NCBI GenBank assembly: GCA_964542875.1
Contig: CAZIWA010000053.1
Location: 1-36,497, forward strand
Direction: 5' to 3'
Length of the DNA: 36,497 nt
Origin: CAZGOM01 sp964542875
GTDB taxonomy: Bacteria > Planctomycetota > Phycisphaerae > Phycisphaerales > Phycisphaeraceae
The notes beneath the pieces were generated by a model. That model searched no databases, had not been told where the DNA came from, and was given only the letters and a program-made list of their open reading frames with translations. Both the position numbers and the translations under genes were made by a program. Of the stretch, positions 31,881-36,497 are shown piece by piece (positions within the stretch are counted from its first letter, which is position 1; each line of letters starts with the position of its first letter).

Positions 31881-32702
31881 ATGCGCATGAGCGGGCAGAG
31901 AGAATCCATGACAGGGACGATGGTGAAGGCAGGTTCGGGCGTGGAGCAGTATGAAGAGACGATCCGGAGGTTCGTGGCGGATGGATTTGCCCATGTGCCG
32001 GGTGTCCTGGGGGCGGTGCAGGTGTCACGGCTGGTAGGGGCGGTGGATGGAATCTGGACTGGGCGATATCGGGAGGATGAGATGCGTTTTCATCCGCCCA
32101 GGCCGTTTCTGGCGATGCGGATATTTGAGACAGACCCGGAGTTTCTGCGGTTGATGATGCATCCGGTGGTGCTGGGACTGGCGCGCAAGATCGTGTCCGC
32201 GGACGCCAGGGTGGTGAGCTACAACGTGATCCGCAACAAGCCGGGGGAGTCGATCGACCGGTGGCATATCGATCGTATCCCGGTGTTCCCAACGCACGCG
32301 GGATATGAAAGTCATTCGCGGTCGTGGAAGGTGCCGGTACACATGATGAATGTGCAGGTGTGCCTGACGGACGTGCCTACGCTGGACCATGGGCCGACGC
32401 AGTATGTGCCGGGAAGCCACTACTCCGGGCGCGATGTTCCGCATCCCGAGGCGGTGGATATCAGCTATGAGGGGAACGGGGCGGCGACGGTGCTGTGGCG
32501 CGCGGGCGATCTGGTGCTGCACAACCTTCACTGCTGGCACCGGGGAACGCCGAACCGATCAGACCGGACGCGATACATGATCAATATCACGTTTGCCTCG
32601 CCCTGGGTGAAGCATAGTTTTGAAGGTGGGTATGGGTATCGGCTGCCGGAGCAGGTGTTGGGCTGGGCGACAGCGGAGGAACGGGCGCTTCTGGGGTTTT
32701 AG
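31881..32702 (+). CDS. Phytanoyl-CoA dioxygenase (PhyH) family oxygenase
   Basis: 273 aa; GGAGAGAG upstream of the ATG. A non-heme Fe(II)/2-oxoglutarate oxygenase with iron ligands His129 and Asp131 in WHID and distal His220 in CWHRGTPN; Arg231, 11 residues on, is where PhyH enzymes bind 2-oxoglutarate. The fold's beta-strand pattern (DHGPTQYVPGSHYSG) is typical. In planctomycetes such enzymes hydroxylate many small substrates, so phytanoyl-CoA is only the family name. It may share a transcript with the pseudopilin (40 bp gap). The gene ends at 32702 and dispersed repeat copy B begins 100 bp later. Confidence 0.92.
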   Translation: MRMSGQRESMTGTMVKAGSGVEQYEETIRRFVADGFAHVPGVLGAVQVSRLVGAVDGIWTGRYREDEMRFHPPRPFLAMRIFETDPEFLRLMMHPVVLGLARKIVSADARVVSYNVIRNKPGESIDRWHIDRIPVFPTHAGYESHSRSWKVPVHMMNVQVCLTDVPTLDHGPTQYVPGSHYSGRDVPHPEAVDISYEGNGAATVLWRAGDLVLHNLHCWHRGTPNRSDRTRYMINITFASPWVKHSFEGGYGYRLPEQVLGWATAEERALLGF

Positions 32703-32801
32703 CGAGGGGCAAAGGATTCCCCGACTTCACACGCGTTCGGGTTGCCGGGCGGCGGGTTATCGGGTGTTCGTCAGTATGTTCAAGGGAATTCATGCATGAT
32801 T

Positions 32802-32902
32802 GGGAAATGACCTTGACTGGCGTGGGCTTTCTCGAAGCTTACGTCACCCGATACTTTGGTCACGGGCGCGTTGATGCGTGGTATTTCCAAATGCTTTTAC
32901 CC
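32802..32902 (-). repeat. Dispersed MITE-like element, copy B
   Basis: On the minus strand it starts GGGTAAAAGCATTTG (32902-32888) and continues into blocks shared with copy A (TATCGGGT, GCTTCGA, GTCAAGG). The far end is shortened and its terminal repeat is reduced to CATTTCCC (32809-32802), so it is partly decayed. It lies between the convergent stops of the PhyH and PHP genes. Confidence 0.72.
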
Positions 32903-32929
32903 CATCGGGTTTTAATTTTTGAAGAGCGG

Positions 32930-33978
32930 TCAGAAGCCGGAGCGGTCGCGCAGGGGGGCGAGCCATGCGGGGGGGACTTTTTGGGCGCCCAGGGGGATGG
33001 TTTTGCGTTGGCCGTGGAAGTCGCTGCCGCCTGAGCGCAGGAGGTTGTAGCGGGCGGCGAGGTCGTCGAGCCGGCGGGCGTATTGGGGCNNNNNNNNNNN
33101 NNNNNNNNNNNNNNNNNNNNNNNNNNNNNNNNNNNNNNNNNNNNNNNNNNNNNNNNNNNNNNNNNNNNNNNNNNNNNNNNNNNNNNNNNGCGCAGGAGGT
33201 TGTAGCGGGCGGCGAGGTCGTCGAGCCGGCGGGCGTATTGGGGCGTGTGGTCGGGGTGGAGAACTTCGAGGGCATCGAGCCCGGCGTCGGCGAGTTGCTG
33301 GATCATGTGGCTGAGTTCGGCTTCGTCCTGAGGGCGAAGCTGGATGGCGTGGGCGAGGGAGGCGATGCCGCCTGCGGCGTGGATGGCGCTGATGGCTTCG
33401 TGATGGGTGATGAGGTCCTGGCGGATGTAGGCGGGGCGGCCTTCGCCGATGTATTTATCGAAGGCTTCCTTGAGGGTGGAGACGACGCCCATTTCCAGAA
33501 GGGCCTGGGCGATGTGCGGCCGACCGACGACCTGCGTGCCGGTGCGCCGGGCGATGGCGATGACCTGGGAGTAGTCGATGTTGATGCCGAGGGATTGGAG
33601 TTTGGCGACGATTTGGGGGTTGCGCCCGCCTCGGCTGGCGAGGATGCGGGTGCGGATCTGGGCGAGGCCGGGATCGTCGTGGCGGACGTAGAGCCCGAGG
33701 ATGTGGAGAGTGCCCCATTTGCGGAGAGTGCCGTCGGGGAGGGTGGGGGATTGGGAGAGGCGCAGCGGCTTGGGGTTGGTGGAGACTTCGATGCCCGGAA
33801 CGATGTGGACGCCCATCGCCTGGCCTGCGGCGAGGGCTTCGGGGATGCTGACGGTGGTGTCGTGGTCGGTGATGGCGATGGCCTGGAGGCCGATGCGGGA
33901 GGCCTCGTGGACGAGCTGGGTGGCGGTGAAAGTGCCGTCAGAGCCGGTGGTGTGGGCGTGAAGGTCGATGAAAGGCAT
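32930..33978 (-). CDS. PHP-domain phosphoesterase (TrpH/YciV-like), interrupted by an assembly gap
   Basis: After removing the duplicate and Ns of gap 2 the gene is 297 aa from the ATG at 33978 to the TGA at 32930. Without this correction the frame runs into a meaningless tail. PHP metal motifs are intact: DLHAHTTGSDG (5-15), AITDHD (35-40), and GGSDFHG (265-271), the last restored only by joining the contigs. The family includes 5'-3' nucleases acting on short RNA/DNA (RNase AM) and nucleotide phosphatases; it is cytoplasmic. The start is divergent from MoaD. Repeat copy B lies 28 bp after its stop. Context gives no substrate. Confidence 0.9.
33035..33244. other. Assembly gap 2 with duplicated 55-bp flanks
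   Basis: 100 Ns at 33090-33189. Bases 33035-33089 are identical to 33190-33244. Same pattern and same 55-bp overlap as gap 1. The real gap is likely zero. Confidence 0.9.
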
Positions 33979-34057
33979 GGGGGTATGATAGAGGAAGGGT
34001 CTGGGATGCGGGGTCTGCTGTCTGGTCAGAGGGATCATTGGAAAGATTGAGGGATGC

Positions 34058-34303
34058 ATGCGGGTGAAGGTTTTGTTTTTTGCAGGGCTTGCGGCGCAGG
34101 TGGGGGCCAAGGAGTTGCTTGTCGACATTCCTGAGGGCGCGCGGGTGAGTGATCTGGTGGATGTGCTGGCGCGGGATTATCCCGCGGTGGCGGTGGGACG
34201 GGGGAAGCTGGCGTACGCGGTGAACCTGGAGTATCGCAAGGCGCAGGAAGTGTTGTCGCAGGGGGATGAAGTGGCGCTGATTGCGCCGGTGTCGGGGGGG
34301 TGA
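34058..34303 (+). CDS. moaD: MoaD family molybdopterin synthase small subunit
   Basis: 81 aa, a ubiquitin-like fold protein. The C-terminal Gly-Gly (VSGG) is the sulfur carrier end that MoeB/MoaE use in molybdopterin synthesis; VKVLFFAGLAAQVGA and DEVALIAPVSGG are typical. No moaE or moeB is near, so ThiS-like roles cannot be ruled out, though the length and start favour MoaD. GAGG precedes the ATG. Lgt follows 128 bp later, after the inverted repeat at 34306. Confidence 0.85.
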   Translation: MRVKVLFFAGLAAQVGAKELLVDIPEGARVSDLVDVLARDYPAVAVGRGKLAYAVNLEYRKAQEVLSQGDEVALIAPVSGG

Positions 34304-34305
34304 GA

Positions 34306-34412
34306 GAAGAAAGGTAAAAGGTATAAGGTATAAGGGACAGGTAAGAAAGAAGTCGGTCAGATATAGCTACCGGGTCGGTTTTTCCCTGCCTTATCCCTTT
34401 TACCTTTCTTCC
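34306..34412. repeat. Intergenic inverted repeat with AGGTAAAAGG core, second locus
   Basis: GAAGAAAGGTAAAAGG (34306-34321) is the exact reverse complement of CCTTTTACCTTTCTTC (34396-34411), and the inner parts (AAGGGACAGG with CCCTGCCTT) also pair partly. It fills the moaD-lgt gap and resembles the structure at 17511-17643, which shares the AAAGGTAAAAGG and AAGGGACA units. Confidence 0.7.
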
Positions 34413-34431
34413 CTGCTATGCTGACGCGGCT

Positions 34432-35508
34432 ATGCTAGAAACTTTCGGCGTGTATTTGCATCAGATCGATCCGTACATGATCAAGCTGTGGGACGGCGGG
34501 CCCATTCGATGGTACGGGATGGCGTATGTCGTGGGCTTTTTTCTTGGCTACCTGATGATCAATCGGGTGGTGACCAAGGGGCGGTCGCCGATCAAGCAGG
34601 CGCAGGTGCTGGACCTGGTGTTTTCGCTGTCATTGGGCATCGTGATCGGCGGGCGGCTGGGGTATGCGCTTTTTTATTCGCCGGATTTTGAGTTGTTTAA
34701 GTTCACCAGCGAGCCGCCTTATTGGGGGGTGCTGGCGTTTAACCATGGGGGCATGGCGAGCCATGGCGGAGTGATCGGGGGGGTGCTGACGGCGATCTGG
34801 TGGGCCAGGCGAAACAAGGTTTCGGCCAAGCATGTGATCGATTTGATGGCGTTTGCGTTTCCGCCTGGGATTATTCTGGGGCGGCTGGCGAATTTCGTGA
34901 ATGGCGAGCTGATCGGGCGCGTGTGCGACCCGGGGTTCCGGTGGGCGGTGAAGTTTCCCCAGGAGATGTGGGAGTGGGTGGGGAAGAAGGCCGTGGTGAC
35001 GCCTGAGCAGGCTGAGGCGTATCGCGAGGCGGTGAAGTATCTGCCAAACGCCAACCCAAACGGCCTGAACATTACGCAGATCATCGAGCAGATGCAAAAG
35101 GGGAATCCGGATGTGATCCGGATCATTGAGCCGGTGCTTACGCCGAGGCATCCTTCGCAGCTTTATGCGGCGGTGCTGGAGGGCGTGGTGGTGGGGATTG
35201 TGCTGGTGGTGGCGTGGTATCGTCCCCGCAAGCCGCTGCTGATTGCTGGGCTGTGCACGGTGGTTTATACGATCGCGCGGATCACGGATGAGTTTTTCCG
35301 GATGCCGGACCGGGATTTGCGGGAGATGGAATTTGCGGCGATCGGGCTGACGCGGGGACAGCTTTTGAGTGCGGTGATGTTTTTGATCGGTGTGGGATTG
35401 ATGGTGTGGGCGATGATGTCCAAGGAAGAGAAGCTTGGCGGGTGGGGCGGGGTGGAGAAGGCAGGCGATTCAGTGGAAGAGCCAGAGAAGGCTAAAACGC
35501 AGAGTTAA
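34432..35508 (+). CDS. lgt: Prolipoprotein diacylglyceryl transferase (Lgt)
   Basis: 358 aa integral membrane protein with about seven helices. It transfers diacylglycerol from phosphatidylglycerol to the lipobox cysteine of prolipoproteins. Signature residues are present: HGGMASHGGVIGG (His111), GRLANFVNGELIGR (Arg151, Asn154, Glu159) and later RHPSQLY; ARITDEFFRMPD holds the C-terminal Arg/Glu pair. Between residues about 165 and 235 there is an insertion of about 40 residues (charged, QAEAYREAVKYLP and IIEQMQKGNPDVI) absent from E. coli Lgt; it probably forms a periplasmic loop. Substrates here would include the lipoproteins at 7698 and 9427. Confidence 0.96.
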   Translation: MLETFGVYLHQIDPYMIKLWDGGPIRWYGMAYVVGFFLGYLMINRVVTKGRSPIKQAQVLDLVFSLSLGIVIGGRLGYALFYSPDFELFKFTSEPPYWGVLAFNHGGMASHGGVIGGVLTAIWWARRNKVSAKHVIDLMAFAFPPGIILGRLANFVNGELIGRVCDPGFRWAVKFPQEMWEWVGKKAVVTPEQAEAYREAVKYLPNANPNGLNITQIIEQMQKGNPDVIRIIEPVLTPRHPSQLYAAVLEGVVVGIVLVVAWYRPRKPLLIAGLCTVVYTIARITDEFFRMPDRDLREMEFAAIGLTRGQLLSAVMFLIGVGLMVWAMMSKEEKLGGWGGVEKAGDSVEEPEKAKTQS

Positions 35509-35634
35509 CCACTGAGGCAGGAAGAAGAGAATCACCAGGAAGATTCCGGGAAGGGTTTTTGTGTGGCTGGTGCGTTGAATGAACAGCAAGCCGACCTGGA
35601 GCACGAAGCAGGATTTTTGAAAGCGGAGTGAGAC

Positions 35635-36450
35635 ATGAGCAAGCGGGTTTCATTGGAAGAACGGCTTTCCCTTTATGTGGTGTGCGTGCAGAACCCCGAG
35701 GCGGAGGTGCGTCTGCTGGGGAAGATCCATGCGGGCATGAGCGACGGGGAACCGATGCTGCTGCGTGAGGATTTTTGCGGAACCGGGGCGCTGGCTTGCG
35801 CATGGGTGGCGTCTGACCCGGATCGGCAGGCCATGGGGGTCGATCAGGACGCCAAAACCCTTGAGTGGGCATGGGAACGGGCACAAGGCCTGCTGGGTGA
35901 AGAACGCGCGCAGGACCTGCACCTGGTGGAAGGTGATGTGGTGACGGTGGGCGGGCCGAAAGTGGACCTGGTGTGCGCGCTGAACTTCAGCGTGTTTGAG
36001 CTGCATACCCGGGAGGCGCTGGTGGGCTACTTTAAAAAGTGCCGATCCCGGCTTAACGCGGGAGGCGTGGCGGCGGTGGATGCGTATTACGGGCCGGGAG
36101 CTTTTACCGTCGGCGAAGAAACCAGAAAGTTCGAAAAGGCCGTGCCGGTGCCAGGCCGGGCTGATGCAGTGCGATATGTGTGGGAACAGCGGTCGGTGGA
36201 TCTGGTGACTTCGATGGTGGAAAACCACATTCATGTGGAATTGAAGGACAAGACTCGTCTGGAAAGTTTGTTTACATATCGGTGGCGGCTGTGGTCGCCG
36301 CGTGAGTTATCGGACGCAATGACAGAAGCTGGATTCGACCGGGTGAGCGTGTGGTGCGATACGGATGAGACGCCGGGGCGGTATGAAGCGCTCAAGGCTT
36401 TGCCGGCGCGTAAGAATGTGGTGGTGTATGTGGCGGGGGCCAAAGGATAA
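35635..36450 (+). CDS. Class I SAM-dependent methyltransferase, substrate unknown
   Basis: 271 aa; GGAG precedes the ATG at 35635. Motif I LREDFCGTGALA (43-54) has the glycine-rich SAM loop, followed by the acidic VDQDAKTLEWA (69-79; Asp70 binds the ribose), then DLVCALNFSVFEL for motif IV. There is no TM segment, so it is cytoplasmic. The motif is close to small-molecule methyltransferases, but I cannot name the substrate. Lgt lies 126 bp upstream; that spacer only carries an in-frame extension after the Lgt stop without a proper start. Dispersed repeat copy C begins 11 bp after the stop. Confidence 0.87.
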   Translation: MSKRVSLEERLSLYVVCVQNPEAEVRLLGKIHAGMSDGEPMLLREDFCGTGALACAWVASDPDRQAMGVDQDAKTLEWAWERAQGLLGEERAQDLHLVEGDVVTVGGPKVDLVCALNFSVFELHTREALVGYFKKCRSRLNAGGVAAVDAYYGPGAFTVGEETRKFEKAVPVPGRADAVRYVWEQRSVDLVTSMVENHIHVELKDKTRLESLFTYRWRLWSPRELSDAMTEAGFDRVSVWCDTDETPGRYEALKALPARKNVVVYVAGAKG

Positions 36451-36460
36451 AAGACGTGCA

Positions 36461-36497
36461 GGGTAAAAGCATTTGTCGATTTCCCACGCGCCCGGGT
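36461..36497 (+). repeat. Dispersed MITE-like element, copy C (cut by window end)
   Basis: It starts with GGGTAAAAGCATTTG (36461-36475), identical to the left end of copies A and B, and continues 22 bp to the window edge with a CCACGC block shared with copy B. Confidence 0.65.

Noticed and set aside
32792..33034. 80-aa plus-strand ORF between the PhyH and PHP genes
   Set aside because: It lies over repeat copy B and then antisense to the PHP gene; no motif and no ribosome site.
35509..35631. 40-codon in-frame extension after the Lgt stop, ending LNEQQADLEHEAGFLKAE
   Set aside because: No ATG and no ribosome site; probably chance, although stop-codon readthrough cannot be formally excluded.
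1..36497. tRNA, rRNA, CRISPR array or insertion sequence transposase
   Set aside because: No TPsiC-type GGTTCGAATCC motif, no rRNA-like sequence, no regular short direct repeats with spacers, and no DDE/HUH transposase protein were found by eye.

Overview
The window looks like a chromosomal piece of a moderately GC-rich planctomycete, most likely class Phycisphaerae. The reasons are three stand-alone type II pseudopilins of the kind greatly expanded in Planctomycetota, a Tad/Flp pilus cluster, an FGE-like secreted protein, and a LacI / ceramidase-like / DegT sugar-type operon beside AraC and phytanoyl-CoA dioxygenase genes. No lineage marker such as rRNA is present, so this placement is an inference. 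Two 100-N gaps flanked by exact 55-bp duplicates mark it as a scaffolded draft, possibly metagenomic, assembly.

Layout. 1-4333 (minus strand): a compact Tad pilus operon (CpaF ATPase, two Flp-type pilins, an A24 prepilin peptidase, a TadE-like protein) ending at a strong terminator, then a truncated Ser/Thr kinase. 4632-9168: a secreted coiled-coil protein, a HEAT-TPR protein, a UDP-glucuronate-4-epimerase-like enzyme, a lipoprotein and a two-TM protein. 9255-14717: a MITE-like repeat, an M48 lipoprotein protease, UbiE/MenG (split by gap 1), two paralogous secreted proteins sharing a nearly identical 51-residue block, and a cysteine-synthase-fold enzyme. 14731-17484 (minus): a pseudopilin and a two-gene esterase operon (CE7-like acetylxylan esterase plus alpha/beta hydrolase). 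17485-19250: a repeat-rich intergenic region, then ispG. 19251-23425: a structured intergenic region, a pseudopilin, a secreted unknown, a fatty acid desaturase and ClpS. 23507-26086: a large secreted protein with an FGE-like C-terminus. 26194-29816: a LacI regulator with a self-overlapping operator, translationally coupled to a ceramidase-like protein and a DegT aminotransferase. 29923-32702: AraC, a pseudopilin and a phytanoyl-CoA dioxygenase. 32930-36450: a PHP phosphoesterase (split by gap 2), MoaD, Lgt and a methyltransferase.

Housekeeping functions (isoprenoid synthesis by IspG, quinone methylation by UbiE, lipoprotein lipidation by Lgt, N-end-rule proteolysis by ClpS, molybdopterin synthesis by MoaD) are mixed with envelope and carbohydrate-use modules. 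Two non-coding signals stand out. One is a roughly 110-bp dispersed element with 15-bp terminal inverted repeats, present at 9255, 32802 and 36461. The other is a pair of intergenic inverted repeats built on an AGGTAAAAGG core at 17511 and 34306. Removing one 55-bp duplicate and the Ns at each gap restores intact reading frames for both ubiE and the PHP gene.
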